Shown: positions 34,905 to 44,601 of the stretch, piece after piece
Position numbering within the stretch: the first letter of the stretch is position 1
Layout of the letters: every line of letters starts with the position of its first letter
Source: Catenulispora acidiphila DSM 44928
GTDB taxonomy: Bacteria; Actinomycetota; Actinomycetes; Streptomycetales; Catenulisporaceae
Length of the DNA stretch: 64,000 nucleotides
Reading direction: 5' to 3'
NCBI RefSeq assembly: GCF_000024025.1
Contig: NC_013131.1
Span: 5,828,001-5,892,000 of the forward strand
Notes under the pieces: generated by a model
The model's input: only the letters and a program-made list of their open reading frames with translations
Told to the model about the DNA's origin: nothing
Databases searched by the model: none
Program-made: the position numbers and the translations under genes

Positions 34905-36299
34905 TCACTGCGTCGTGCTGAGCGAGACGCGCCCTGGCACGCGACCGCCGTTATCGATCCGAATGCTGCTGGTTGATCCCGAAGCCGCGACCAACGCCGG
35001 CACGAACTTCGCGGCGTCGATCGTGCCCCAGCCGGAGGCGGTGTCGAAGCCGGTGGTGGCGCAGAAGCCGGTTACTGAGGAGGTCGAGTTGCAGCCCTTG
35101 GTCACGTCGACGATGCCGGAGGTGGTGCCGTGTGGACCGACGGCGTAGAGGGCGGGGTTGATCAGGCCGAGGTCGTGGCCGGCGGATTGGTCCGCGAGTG
35201 CGACGATGGCGGCCATCAGGGGTGAGGATTCCGAGGTGCCGGAGGTGCCCTCCAGGGTGATGTCCGGTAGTGAGCGCCCTGTGGCGTGGGTGGTGGTGGC
35301 GGTGGTCTGCTGCCAGGAGGGGATGGCGAATTCGTGGGATACGCCGGCGCCGGATTCGGGCCAGAGTTTGTCGGGCTTGGTGCGGGTGCCGCTGGTGTTC
35401 AGGGAGAGGACGGTGCCGCCGACCGCGGTGACGTAGGACTCGTCGGCGGGGAAGGACACGACGCGCTTGCCCCAGGGTGTGGTGCCGTCCAGGTGCATGC
35501 CGTCGGCGCCGTCGTCGCCGCTGGAGGCCAGGACGGTGACGCCGTGGTCGGTGGCGTTCTTGAAGTGGCTGTCCAGGGTGTGCAGCTGGGCTGAGCTGGC
35601 GAAGTCGTCTTCGGGGGTGCCCATGCTCATCGAGACGACGTCGGCCTGGTGGTGGGCGACGGTGGAGTCCAGCGCGGACATCAGCTCCGGGAAGCCGGTG
35701 ATGCCCTCGGTCTCGCTGACCGGGGTGGCGATGATGAGGATCTTCGCACCGGGGGCGAGGGTGTGGATCATCGAGATGTCCAGGTCGGTCTCGCCGCCCC
35801 AGCCGTCGCAGTCGCCGGTGTCGACGCCCGGGTCGGTGCACGCCGGCACGGCGCCGGCCGGCTCGATGGTGGTCACGGTCGCGGCCGGCAGGCCGTTCTC
35901 CCTGTCGTACTGGTTGAGGTAGCTCTGGGCGTTCTTGTCGCCGAAGGCCACCAGCGTGGCGATCGTCAGGCCCGTGCCGTCGATGTGCTTGGCGTACAGC
36001 GGCGCGGTGTCGTAAGCCTTCTGCAGCTGCGAGGAGGACGACTGCAGCGCCTGCTCGACGCGCTTGACCCGGTCCGGGAGCGTCGTGGCGGCGCCCACCT
36101 CGCTGACGGCGGCGCTGAAGTGGTGGTGCTGGTGCCCGGGGGTGGGGACCGGATGCGGGATCGCGCCCGGCGCGGCGTCGGCCGCGTTCGCGGCGACCCC
36201 GAGGGCGACGGACAGCGCGACCGCCGTTCCGGCGGCGGCGAGCCTGGCGCCCGTGCGGAGGACCCGGCGGTGGCCGAGCCCTGATGAGGTCCGATGCAT
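34905..36299 (-). CDS. Secreted S53 (sedolisin/kumamolisin-like) serine peptidase
   Basis: This encodes 464 residues from ATG 36299, preceded by CAGGAGGAGTC. The signal peptide is RLAAAGTAVALSVALGVAANA. The Ser-Glu-Asp triad is visible: Glu/Asp in WGGETDLDISMIHTLAPGA, oxyanion Asp in LASSGDDGADG, and Ser in EGTSGTSESSPLMAA. The C-terminal SGWGTIDAAKFVP is typical. The N-terminal part is shorter than the roughly 180-residue propeptide of many S53 enzymes. It is expected to act outside the cell, likely best at acid pH as the family does. Confidence 0.9.
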   Translation of the reverse strand: MHRTSSGLGHRRVLRTGARLAAAGTAVALSVALGVAANAADAAPGAIPHPVPTPGHQHHHFSAAVSEVGAATTLPDRVKRVEQALQSSSSQLQKAYDTAPLYAKHIDGTGLTIATLVAFGDKNAQSYLNQYDRENGLPAATVTTIEPAGAVPACTDPGVDTGDCDGWGGETDLDISMIHTLAPGAKILIIATPVSETEGITGFPELMSALDSTVAHHQADVVSMSMGTPEDDFASSAQLHTLDSHFKNATDHGVTVLASSGDDGADGMHLDGTTPWGKRVVSFPADESYVTAVGGTVLSLNTSGTRTKPDKLWPESGAGVSHEFAIPSWQQTTATTTHATGRSLPDITLEGTSGTSESSPLMAAIVALADQSAGHDLGLINPALYAVGPHGTTSGIVDVTKGCNSTSSVTGFCATTGFDTASGWGTIDAAKFVPALVAASGSTSSIRIDNGGRVPGRVSLSTTQ

Positions 36300-36493
36300 G
36301 ACTCCTCCTGAGAGTGGCAAGGGAGGTGGCGGTGGCAGTGGTGGTGCCGGATATGGACATTGGCAAGAATTGGATCAGAGGGCTACCCAAGGGTTTACCA
36401 AAAATTCGTCAAAACATGGCGCAGGTGATGAAGAGGGCGAAATCACGCGGCGCGGAGAGAGGGGAGGGAGACGGCGCGCGGGTAGAACAAAAA

Positions 36494-36525
36494 CTCGGCC
36501 GCCGCGCATGTGCGCGGCGGCCGAG
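36494..36525 (-). terminator. Rho-independent terminator of the phospholipase C gene
   Basis: A perfect 15-bp stem starts CTCGGCCGCCGCGCA with a 2-base loop and its exact complement. On the minus strand it is followed immediately by GTTTTTG. It begins 32 bp after the phospholipase stop. Confidence 0.85.
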
Positions 36526-36557
36526 CAGTCGTGCCTGATGAGGCAGCGTCCCCAATG

Positions 36558-38621
36558 TCAGCCGGTAACGCTCGCCGCCCCGGTCTCGATGTGCCCGGTC
36601 GCCCGGCGGCTCCACGCCGCATCCGAGCTCACCGTGACGGTGAAGTCGTACCACCCGTGGTCGTAGGCGACCGCGTTGAAGTAGTCGGCGACCGTCGCCC
36701 CGGCCGCCACCTGGTACGTCCACGGACCGTCGGTGCGGTAGTTGGTCGAGGTGATCGTGAACGTGACCGTGCTGGTCCCGGTGTTCTTCATCGAGAACCA
36801 CACCGCCTGCTGCCCGGTGTTCGGCGCCGGCGCGTAGTACGTGCTCGCCTCGGCGGTCGCGCCGCTGCCGTTGGCGTTGCCGGCGAAGCGCCGCAGGAAG
36901 CGGTTCGGGCCGACCACCGTCAGGTCGTACTGGCCGTTGCCGTAGTTCGTGCCGATGTTGAAGAAGTCCTTGGCGCTGCCGTCGGTCCCGTTGCTGGACG
37001 CGCCGACCGTGTACTGCCACGGACCGCCGCTGCGATAAGCGTTCGCATACGCCGAGAAGTGCGCGGCGGCGCTCGCCTGCGGACCCTGGTTCGCCATCTG
37101 GAGCCAGATCAGGATCTGCCCGTTGGCGTCGTACTCCAGGTGGTCCACCCACGCGTTCGGCTGGTACGGCAGCGCCCGCGCCGGACGTGTCCCGCTCTCC
37201 TGCGCCGGCAGCGCGTTGGTCGCCGGGCTGGGGTTGGTCTGCGCGTTGCAGAACGACTGCCCGATCACCGTGCTGGTCGCCGGCAGGCTCGGCAGACCGC
37301 TGACCGGGTGGCCGAAGTCGAAGGCGCCGGTGAGGTCGCCGCAGACCTGGCGGCGCCAGGCGCTGATGTTCGGGCACGTCGCCGGGGTGCCCAGGGCCGC
37401 GGTCCAGGTCTCCAGGAAGCGGATCACCGAGGTGTGGTCGTAGACCTGCGAATCGACCCAGCCGCCGCGGGTCCACGGCGAGACCACGACCATCGGGACG
37501 CGGAAGCCCAGCCCGACCGGCGCGCCATGGGTGCTCTCGGCAGCGGTCCCGGACGGCGCGACCGGCGGCGGGACGTGGTCGAAGAAGCCGTCGTTCTCGT
37601 CGTAGTTGAGGAACAGCACGGTGGAGTCGAACGTCGCGGGGTCGGCGGCGAGCGCCTGGACGACCAGGTTCACGAAGTGCGCGCCGTCGTTCGGCGGGGC
37701 GTCGGGGTGCTCGGAGAACGCCTGGTTGGCCACCACCCACGACACCTGCGGCAGCGTGCCGCCGAGCACGTCGGCCTTGATCGCCGCGGCGATGTCGTCC
37801 GGGGTGGAGTTCTTGGCCGCCGGGACCGAGGACATGCCGCGCTGGTAGAGCGGGCTGGACGTGGCGGCGCCGGTGAACTGCTTGAAGTAGGCCAGCGCGT
37901 TGTCGCCGTAATTGTCGTTCGCGTTCTGATACACCCGCCAGGACACCCCGGCGTTCTGCAGCGCTTCGGCGTAGGTCTGCCAGCTCAGGTTGGACTCCGA
38001 GCCGCCGTCGTACGCCGGTCCGCCGGCCGTGCCGTTCGGGTCGATCATGCCGGACCACAGGTAGGTGCGGTTCGGGCCGGTCGCCGACAGGATCGAGCAG
38101 TGGTAGGCGTCGCAGACCGTGTAGGCGTCGGCGAGCGCGTAGTGGAACGGGATGTCGGTGCGGTTCAGGAAGCCCATGGTCCGGTTGGAGCCCTTGGCCG
38201 AGATCCAGCTGTCCATCTTGCCGCTGTTCCAGGCGGCGTGCTGGGTGGACCAGCTGTGATCCAGCGAGCCGTCGCATTGTGCGAGCTCTTCCTTGGTGGT
38301 CCCGAACCACCAGGTGTTGGTGTCGGACAGCTGCCACGGGTACTGCCGCCCGGAGCCGTTCGGCTGGTTGAACACCGAGTAGCCGCCCGCGATCTGGACC
38401 GTCGCGCGGTCGGCGAACCCGCGCACCCCCTGCAGGCTCCCGAAGTAGTGGTCGAAGCTGCGGTTCTCCTGCATCAGCACCACGACGTGCTTGACGTCGC
38501 GGATCGTCCCGGTGCCGGTGGCGGCGGCCTGCGAGATCGAGCCGGGCAGGCTCTCCAGGCCGAGGGTCGCGCCGAGGGCGGCGGCGGAGCCGAGGAAGGT
38601 GCGGCGGGAAACAGGCGCCAC
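36558..38621 (-). CDS. Tat-exported phosphocholine-type phospholipase C
   Basis: This encodes 687 residues from GTG 38621 with CAGGAGG upstream. The twin-arginine signal is SRRTFLGSAAALG. The catalytic domain has VVVLMQENRSFDHYFGSLQG, DHSWSTQHAAWN, TGPNRTYLWSGM, FLNYDENDGFFDHVPPP and PMVVVSPWTRGG, matching bacterial PlcC/PlcN and acid-phosphatase-like phospholipases. Two C-terminal DUF756 repeats (about 510-590 and 600-680) are present. It should hydrolyse phospholipid head groups outside the cell, perhaps under phosphate limitation. It ends at a strong terminator. Confidence 0.9.
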   Translation of the reverse strand: MAPVSRRTFLGSAAALGATLGLESLPGSISQAAATGTGTIRDVKHVVVLMQENRSFDHYFGSLQGVRGFADRATVQIAGGYSVFNQPNGSGRQYPWQLSDTNTWWFGTTKEELAQCDGSLDHSWSTQHAAWNSGKMDSWISAKGSNRTMGFLNRTDIPFHYALADAYTVCDAYHCSILSATGPNRTYLWSGMIDPNGTAGGPAYDGGSESNLSWQTYAEALQNAGVSWRVYQNANDNYGDNALAYFKQFTGAATSSPLYQRGMSSVPAAKNSTPDDIAAAIKADVLGGTLPQVSWVVANQAFSEHPDAPPNDGAHFVNLVVQALAADPATFDSTVLFLNYDENDGFFDHVPPPVAPSGTAAESTHGAPVGLGFRVPMVVVSPWTRGGWVDSQVYDHTSVIRFLETWTAALGTPATCPNISAWRRQVCGDLTGAFDFGHPVSGLPSLPATSTVIGQSFCNAQTNPSPATNALPAQESGTRPARALPYQPNAWVDHLEYDANGQILIWLQMANQGPQASAAAHFSAYANAYRSGGPWQYTVGASSNGTDGSAKDFFNIGTNYGNGQYDLTVVGPNRFLRRFAGNANGSGATAEASTYYAPAPNTGQQAVWFSMKNTGTSTVTFTITSTNYRTDGPWTYQVAAGATVADYFNAVAYDHGWYDFTVTVSSDAAWSRRATGHIETGAASVTG

Positions 38622-38792
38622 GATGAGGCCTCCTGGGGGTGAGGGGGGATGCGGTGGGGTGTGGGGGCAAACATGAAGCATTCTCAGTGACCGCGGCCGA
38701 ACAGACCAGACCCTCAAGAGCAGGTTGGTCCACACTTTGCGAACAGGATTGGTCCTGTTCGCCGCGACGACCGGTCCGGTAAAGCTGTCCCC

Positions 38793-39485
38793 ATGTACTT
38801 CCAGCACGCCCCAGCCATCCGGTCCGCCCATCCCGGCCTGGCCGCCACGGCGATCACCGCCGCCGGCATCACCGCGGACGCCGACGTCGAGGAACAGGTC
38901 GCCCGCTTCACGGCGATCGCGAACGCCCGGCTCGCCGGCGGCGCCGAATCCGACCTCGCCGAGATCAAGGCCTGGCGCCAGGCGTTCTCGACGATGGGAC
39001 TCAAGCCCACGCAGTACCGCTGCGCCTCCGAAGCCCTGCTGCGCCGCCTGCGCAAGGAAGGCGAACTCCCCCGCATCCACCCGCTGATCGACCTGTGCAA
39101 CGCGGTCTCGGTCGCCTTCGCGATCCCGGTCGCAGCCCTCGACCTCGACCAGATCTCCGGCGACCTCGAAGTCCGCCCCGCCATCGGCGACGAGGTCTAC
39201 CACACCTTCGGCGGCACGACCGAGAACCCCGAGCCGGGCGAGGTGATCTTCGCCGACTCCGAGAACACCTCCCACGCGCGCCGCTGGACCAACCGGCAGA
39301 GCGGGCTGTCGGCGGTGCGCGCGCAGACCTCGCGGGTCCTGATCGTCGCCGAGGCGCTGCACGAGTCAGCCGCCGAGGACATCAGTGCCCTGATGAAGAC
39401 GCTGGTCGAGGAGCTGACGGCGGTGTGGCGGGTGACGCCGGTGTCCGCGGTGCTGAGTCAGGAAGCACCGCGGTTCACCGTCTGA
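38793..39485 (+). CDS. B3/B4 tRNA-editing domain protein
   Basis: This encodes 230 residues. The segments WRQAFSTMGLKPTQYRCASE, LPRIHPLIDLCNAVSVAFAI and EVIFADSENTSHARRWTNRQ match stand-alone B3/4 domains. These are related to the editing domain of the phenylalanyl-tRNA synthetase beta subunit and may clear mischarged tRNA or act on free amino acids. It is divergent from the phospholipase gene (171 bp) and convergent with the ABC exporter. Confidence 0.85.
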   Translation: MYFQHAPAIRSAHPGLAATAITAAGITADADVEEQVARFTAIANARLAGGAESDLAEIKAWRQAFSTMGLKPTQYRCASEALLRRLRKEGELPRIHPLIDLCNAVSVAFAIPVAALDLDQISGDLEVRPAIGDEVYHTFGGTTENPEPGEVIFADSENTSHARRWTNRQSGLSAVRAQTSRVLIVAEALHESAAEDISALMKTLVEELTAVWRVTPVSAVLSQEAPRFTV

Positions 39486-39527
39486 GCCACTAGAGCTACG
39501 AGAGCTACTGGGAGCTGGTCGGACAGA

Positions 39528-41339
39528 TCACAGGAAGCCGCCGGACTGCCGCGACCACAACGCGGCATACAGCCCGCCGAGCGCCAGCAGCGATTCGTGC
39601 GTGCCCTGTTCGGCGATTCGTCCCTCGTCGAGCACCACGATCCGGTCCATGCGCGCGATCGTGGAGAGCCGGTGCGCGATCGCGATCACCGTCCGGCCCT
39701 CCATCACCTCCTCCAGCGTCTCCTGGATGGCGGCCTCGACCTCGGAGTCGAGCGCTGAGGTGGCCTCGTCCAGGATCAGGATCGGCGCGTCGCGGTGCAG
39801 CGCCCGGGCCAGGGCGATGCGCTGGCGCTGCCCGCCGGAGAGCCGGATGCCGCGTTCGCCGACAAGCGCGTCATAGCCCTGACGCCCTTGCGCGTCGCGC
39901 AGCGCGGCGATGAATCCGTCGGCGGCGGCGCGGCGGGCGGACGCGCGGACCGCTTCGTCGTCGGTGGCGATGCCGCCGGCGATGTTGTCGCGGACGGAGC
40001 GGTGCAGCAGCGTCGCCTCCTGCGCCACCACCGCGACCTGCCGCCGCAGGCTGTCCTGGGTGACGTCGGCGACGCGGTGGTCATCGATCGAGATCGTGCC
40101 GGACTCGGCCTCGTAGAAGCGCAGCAGCAGGCTGACCACCGTCGACTTGCCCGCGCCGGAACGGCCGACCAAGCCGACGCGCTCGCCGGCTGCGACGTCG
40201 AGGCTGAGCCGGTCCAGGCCGCCCGCGCCGCGTCCGTAATGGTGGCTGACACCTTCGAAGCGGATCCGACCCTTGGCCGGCGGGAGGATGACAGCCTTCG
40301 GCGAATCCTCGACGGCCAGCGGCTGCGCGACGGTGCGCAACGAGCGGTCCAGCTGGCCGAGCGCGCCGAACATGTCCGAGAGTGCGTCGAGCAGCCACTC
40401 CCCCATCGACGTGATACGGAAGCTGAGCGCCGAGGCCGCCGCCACCAGGCCGATCGGCGCCGCGCCGGCGCGCCAGAGCACGATGCCGTAACCGATCAGG
40501 CCGACGAGCAGCGCGCCGCCCAGCGTCGTCATGCTCGCGTTGATCGTCACCTCGACGCGCTGCACGCTCAGATACGCGCGCCGGGCGGCGGCGAACACCC
40601 GCCGGTCGTCGGCCTCGCGGTCCGGGAACAGCGCGAGGGTGTCGGCGTTGGCATAGGTGTCGACGAGCAGACCGGTGAGCTCGGATTCGGTCTCCTGCAT
40701 GTGTTCGTGGGCCGCGCGGTAGCGCGGGACGAGCCACACCAGCAGCGCCGAGTACAGCACGATCCACGCCGCGAGCGGCAGCACCAGCCGCGGGTCGATC
40801 GAGGCGATGAGCCACACCGACCCGGCGATGTAGACCGCCACCGAGACGAGCGTGTGGATGACCGCGTAGGAGGCGGTGGCCGCGGCCGTACCGCCGTCGC
40901 GGACCCAGGTGGCGACGCGGCCGGCGAGGTCGTCGCGGAACCAGCCCACCGACTGGCGCGAGACGTACCGGTGCAGCCGCCAGCGGGCCAGCGTCTGGGC
41001 GTTGACCCGGAAGGCGATGTCGTCCAGGCCTTCGCTGAAGACGTGGATCAGCGGCCTGACAAGCAGGGTCAGGACCGCCGCGACGACGAGCCCGCGGCCG
41101 TGCTCGGCCCAGAACCGCTCGCGGCTGGTCGCGGCGAGCATGTCGACCAGGCGGCCGGCGTACCCGATCAGCCAGACCTCGATCGCGGCGCCGGCGACCG
41201 TGGTGGCCAGCGCCAGGACGACGATCAGCCGCAGCGGCCGGAACTCGCCGGTCAGGAACCGGCGGGCCGTCGCCGGCGGGGTGCCCCGGCCGTGGGGGCG
41301 GAAGGGGTCAGCAGAATTCTCCAACAGACGGAACAACAA
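39528..41339 (-). CDS. ABC transporter, fused permease and ATPase
   Basis: This encodes 603 residues: an N-terminal six-helix membrane domain (about 35-325) and an ATPase domain. The ATPase has Walker A GRSGAGKST, the Q loop VAVVAQEATLLHRS, signature RLSGGQRQRIALARAL, Walker B ILILDEATSALDSE and the H loop AIAHRLST. Half-transporters of this kind work as homo- or heterodimeric exporters of lipids, peptides or drugs. No partner half-transporter is adjacent, so a homodimer is likely. Substrate unknown. Confidence 0.9.
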   Translation of the reverse strand: MLFRLLENSADPFRPHGRGTPPATARRFLTGEFRPLRLIVVLALATTVAGAAIEVWLIGYAGRLVDMLAATSRERFWAEHGRGLVVAAVLTLLVRPLIHVFSEGLDDIAFRVNAQTLARWRLHRYVSRQSVGWFRDDLAGRVATWVRDGGTAAATASYAVIHTLVSVAVYIAGSVWLIASIDPRLVLPLAAWIVLYSALLVWLVPRYRAAHEHMQETESELTGLLVDTYANADTLALFPDREADDRRVFAAARRAYLSVQRVEVTINASMTTLGGALLVGLIGYGIVLWRAGAAPIGLVAAASALSFRITSMGEWLLDALSDMFGALGQLDRSLRTVAQPLAVEDSPKAVILPPAKGRIRFEGVSHHYGRGAGGLDRLSLDVAAGERVGLVGRSGAGKSTVVSLLLRFYEAESGTISIDDHRVADVTQDSLRRQVAVVAQEATLLHRSVRDNIAGGIATDDEAVRASARRAAADGFIAALRDAQGRQGYDALVGERGIRLSGGQRQRIALARALHRDAPILILDEATSALDSEVEAAIQETLEEVMEGRTVIAIAHRLSTIARMDRIVVLDEGRIAEQGTHESLLALGGLYAALWSRQSGGFL

Positions 41340-41523
41340 GGGATGCCCTCCGGGCGGAGACGACGAACAGGGGTCCGGGGTATCCCGTCGCGGCCATGGT
41401 CGTCTCCGTTCGGCGGTGCTGGTCGTTCCGACGCGGGCAGGCTATCGCCGCGTGCCGCGGAGGGCACGCGAATAACAGCGGCGATCAGCGGTAATCAGCG
41501 GCGATTGACGGCCGGCGCGCGCC

Positions 41524-42363
41524 TCAGCGCTTGACCGCGACCCCCGCGTACATCGCGATGTCCTGGTCCCGGATCGGCGCGACGCCGGGGTCCGGCCGCC
41601 AGTGGTGCACCAGCGACACGCCCGGGTCGAGCAGTTCGAAGCCCTCGAAGAACGCCTCGGTCTCGCTCTTGTCGCGCACCTGCAGCGGGATGCCGCGCGC
41701 GTTGTACTCGCGGCTGACGCCGCCCACGCCGACCGGGTCGGTGTCGCCGGTGAAGACCGTCAGCGCCAGGAAGCTGCCCGGGACCAGCGCGTCCATGAAG
41801 CGGCGCACGATGCCCTGCGGGTCGTCGGAGTCCAGGATGAAGTGCACGATCGCGATCAGCGACAGCGCGACCGGCTGGGACAGGTCGAGCACGGCGCGCA
41901 GGCGCGGGTTGGCGATGATCGATTCCGGATCGCGGAAGTCGGCGTCGACGTAGCAGGTCCGGCCCTGGTCGGTGCTGGACATCAGGGCTCTGGCATGGGT
42001 GAGCACGATCGGGTCGTTGTCGACGTAGGCGACGCGGCTTTCCGGTGCTATGGCCTGGGCGATCTCGTGCACGTTCGGCGAGGCGGGGATGCCGGTGCCG
42101 ATGTCCAGGAACTGCCGGACCCCGTAGCCCTCGGCGAGATGGCGCACGGCGCGCTGCATGAAGTCCCGGGTGGTGCGCATCGAGATCGGGAGCGCGGGCC
42201 AGGCTTCCACCGAGGCGTTCGCGGCGATCCGGTCGGGCTCGAAGTTGGTCTTGCCGCCGATCAGGTAGTCGTAGACGCGCGCCGAGTGCGGCACGTCCAT
42301 CCGCAGGTCCACCGCGGGGTAGTCGTCGCTCGGCGCCTGCCCGGACCGGACCTCGTTCGTCAT
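41524..42363 (-). CDS. SAM-dependent methyltransferase, DUF574 (Methyltransf_19) family
   Basis: This encodes 279 residues from ATG 42363, with GAAAGGGTGGGCG upstream. The hallmark N-terminus is PHSARVYDYLIGGKTNFEPD, followed by VRQFLDIGTGIPASPNVHEI (SAM loop), VAYVDNDPIVLTHARAL and VHFILDSDDP. The family is very abundant in Streptomyces and relatives, and its substrates are mostly unknown. The short palindrome CAGGGCCCTG (42421-42430) lies in its promoter region, shared with the divergent PI-PLC-like gene. Confidence 0.9.
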   Translation of the reverse strand: MTNEVRSGQAPSDDYPAVDLRMDVPHSARVYDYLIGGKTNFEPDRIAANASVEAWPALPISMRTTRDFMQRAVRHLAEGYGVRQFLDIGTGIPASPNVHEIAQAIAPESRVAYVDNDPIVLTHARALMSSTDQGRTCYVDADFRDPESIIANPRLRAVLDLSQPVALSLIAIVHFILDSDDPQGIVRRFMDALVPGSFLALTVFTGDTDPVGVGGVSREYNARGIPLQVRDKSETEAFFEGFELLDPGVSLVHHWRPDPGVAPIRDQDIAMYAGVAVKR

Positions 42364-42600
42364 CGCCCACCCTTTCTCGTCCCCGCGCGCACAGGGGCGC
42401 GCCGACCGCAGTGATCGTATCAGGGCCCTGTAAACGAGGAGTTCTCGGCGTCCGCGGCGCCCGCTGCCTACGGACGGTATTCCCGACAGACACACATGGT
42501 TCATCTGAGGACTCTGTCTTCCTCCTGACATCGCGGCTAACCTGCACCGCGGAACGAGCGAAACCCCCGCTCCCGGACCGCCACCAGGAGGACCCCACCC

Positions 42601-43653
42601 ATGAGCGCACCCTGGCTCCGCCGGCTCACGGCCGGCGCCGCGACCCTCGGCGCCGCCGTGCTCGCGCTGGCCGCGACCATCGCGCCGGCCGCGGCCGACA
42701 CGAGCTCCGCCCCGCTGTCCCACAGCAGCGTGGTCGGCCTGCACAACACCTACGACGACGGCTCCCAGTTCCCGCACCTGGCCAACGCGCTGGACACCGG
42801 GACGTCGATGATCGAGCTCGACACCTGGACCGACGTCTTCACCACCGAGTGGAAGGTCAGCCACAGCAACCCGCTGGGCAACAGCAACAACTGCGTCAAC
42901 GCCTCCAAGCCCGCCGACATCTACACCGGGTCGGCGAACAAGGACCTCAGGTCCTGCCTGGACGACGTCAAGTACTGGCTGGCCTCGCACAGCACCACCG
43001 GCCCGCTGTACATCAAGCTGGAGCTCAAGCAGGGCTTCGAGGCCAACAGCGGCCTCGGCCCGGCGCAGCTGGACGCGCTGATCAACGCCCACCTCGGCAG
43101 CCTGGTGTACCGGCCCTCCGACCTGCTGAACGGGACCTACCCGACCCTGGACGCGGCGGCGAAGGCCGACGCCTGGCCCGCGCGCTCGGCGCTGGCCGGA
43201 AAGGTCATCCTCTACGTGATCCCCGGCACGGTGGAACTTGGCAACCCCTTCGACACCCTGCACACGGACGTCGAGTACGCCACGTACCTGAAGAACCTCG
43301 CGGCGGCCGGCAAGGCGTCGCAGGCTGCTGTCTTCCCCTCGGTCCTCGGAGCCCAGACGGGCGACCCCCGCTCCCAGTACTCCGACACCTCCATCCGGCC
43401 GTGGTTCGTGGTCTTCGACGGTGACGCCAACACCTACGTCACCAGCGTGGACACCTCCTGGTACGACACCAACCACTACCTGCTGACGATGACCGACGCG
43501 CAGAACGTCGCCCCGGCGCTGAGCGACACCGCGCCGAGCCAGTCCGACGCTCAGGCGCGGGTGGCGTTGCTGGCGAGCAAGCACGCGACTGTCGTCTCGA
43601 CGGACTGGACCGGGCTGCCGCCGGTCTTGTCCGAGGTGCTGCCGCGCGGCTGA
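42601..43653 (+). CDS. Secreted PI-PLC superfamily (Ca2+-dependent type) protein
   Basis: This encodes 350 residues with a strong AGGAGGACC site upstream. The signal peptide ends ATIAPAAADT. The TIM-barrel motifs SVVGLHNTYDDGSQFPHL, SMIELDTWTD, KVSHSNPLGN and GPLYIKLELKQGF match the PI-PLC-like phosphodiesterase superfamily of secreted actinobacterial proteins, with the two expected catalytic His residues (HNTY, SHSN). It may cleave inositol or glycerophosphodiester lipids. It ends at a strong hairpin terminator. Confidence 0.8.
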   Translation: MSAPWLRRLTAGAATLGAAVLALAATIAPAAADTSSAPLSHSSVVGLHNTYDDGSQFPHLANALDTGTSMIELDTWTDVFTTEWKVSHSNPLGNSNNCVNASKPADIYTGSANKDLRSCLDDVKYWLASHSTTGPLYIKLELKQGFEANSGLGPAQLDALINAHLGSLVYRPSDLLNGTYPTLDAAAKADAWPARSALAGKVILYVIPGTVELGNPFDTLHTDVEYATYLKNLAAAGKASQAAVFPSVLGAQTGDPRSQYSDTSIRPWFVVFDGDANTYVTSVDTSWYDTNHYLLTMTDAQNVAPALSDTAPSQSDAQARVALLASKHATVVSTDWTGLPPVLSEVLPRG

Positions 43654-43699
43654 GCCGCCTGTCCGCACTGCTGCTCCACATGCTGCACGTCTGAACACC

Positions 43700-43739
43700 G
43701 CACACTGCCCGGCCGTGGTCTCACGGCCGGGCAGTGTGC
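43700..43739 (+). terminator. Hairpin terminator after the PI-PLC-like gene
   Basis: A perfect 18-bp stem (GCACACTGCCCGGCCGTG and its complement) encloses the 4-base loop GTCT. It lies 47 bp past the stop and is followed by a weak T-rich TTGTCG. Confidence 0.8.
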
Positions 43740-43762
43740 TTGTCGGCGCCACGACCATTGAC

Positions 43763-43782
43763 AGGAAACCAAATGGTTTCCT
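43763..43782. promoter_or_regulatory. ArsR-type operator AGGAAACC-N4-GGTTTCCT
   Basis: A perfect 8-bp inverted repeat with a 4-base spacer lies 11 bases upstream of the ArsR-AHSA1 start. It should overlap the promoter or transcript start. Autoregulation by the ArsR half is the likely role. Confidence 0.75.
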
Positions 43783-43793
43783 ATTGTGGAGCC

Positions 43794-44564
43794 ATGGACC
43801 CCGTGTTCAAAGCCCTCGCCGATCCGACGCGCCGGGCGTTGCTGGACGAGCTGTTCGCCCGCGACGGCCAGACGCTGGCGGCCCTGACGGCGCAGCACGA
43901 CATGACGAGGATCGCGGTGGCGAAACACCTGAAGATCCTGGAGGAGGCGGGGCTGGTGGTGGCGCGCCGGCGCGGCCGGGAGAAGCTGCACTTCCTCAAC
44001 GCGGTCCCGATCCGCCTGGTCCACGACCGGTGGGTCGGCAAGTACACCGAGCAGTGGGCTGCCGGATTGGTGGGCCTGAAGCGCGAGTTGGAGGAAGAGA
44101 TGGAACGCGTCTTCGAGATCTACATCCGGACCACGCCCGAGCGGCTGTGGGAGGCGATCACCGATCCCGAGATCCGGACGAAGTACCACTTCGGGCTGGC
44201 GGTGGAGTCCGACTGGAGCCCGGGCTCGGACTACCGGCAGAGCCACCCCGACGGCGGCAGGCCGATCATCGAGGGCGTGAACCTGGTGGTCGAGCCGCCG
44301 CACCGGCTGGTGCAGAGCATGCGGGCGCTGTGGGGACCGGACGCCGAGGCGGCCGGGACGACCCGGGTGACCTGGGAGATCGAGCCGGTCGGGGACTCCT
44401 GCCGGCTGACGGTCGTGCACGACCAGCTGCCGGCGGACGTGCCGCCGGAGATCTACGGCGGGTGGCCGATGGTGTTGTCCGGGCTGAAGACGTGGCTGGA
44501 GACGGGGGAACCGCTCACCACGCCCGGATCGCTGATGTACACGCCGACGAACGACGACGCGTAG
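43794..44564 (+). CDS. ArsR HTH fused to an SRPBCC (AHSA1) domain
   Basis: This encodes 256 residues from ATG 43794. The N-terminal winged helix (about 1-95) reads FKALADPTRRALLDELFARD and TRIAVAKHLKILEEAGLV. The C-terminal AHSA1/START-like domain has EIYIRTTPERLWEAITDPEI, then SDWSPGSDYR, and ends WPMVLSGLKTWLETGEPL. Such fusions probably bind a hydrophobic ligand in the SRPBCC pocket to control DNA binding. An upstream start at 43734 would span the operator and is rejected. It is followed by a VOC protein gene 37 bp downstream. Confidence 0.9.
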   Translation: MDPVFKALADPTRRALLDELFARDGQTLAALTAQHDMTRIAVAKHLKILEEAGLVVARRRGREKLHFLNAVPIRLVHDRWVGKYTEQWAAGLVGLKRELEEEMERVFEIYIRTTPERLWEAITDPEIRTKYHFGLAVESDWSPGSDYRQSHPDGGRPIIEGVNLVVEPPHRLVQSMRALWGPDAEAAGTTRVTWEIEPVGDSCRLTVVHDQLPADVPPEIYGGWPMVLSGLKTWLETGEPLTTPGSLMYTPTNDDA

Positions 44565-44601
44565 CGCGAGTCAGATATTCAGAGAGGGACAGGAGATCAT
44601 C

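Noticed and set aside
34755..34976. Plus-strand small gene between the ROK and peptidase genes
   Set aside because: It runs through a terminator hairpin and the CoaD-like remnant on the other strand, and its translation has no recognisable feature.
36510..38642. A 710-codon plus-strand frame opposite the phospholipase C gene
   Set aside because: Mirror of the codon bias of the real gene, which has signal peptide, catalytic motifs and terminator.
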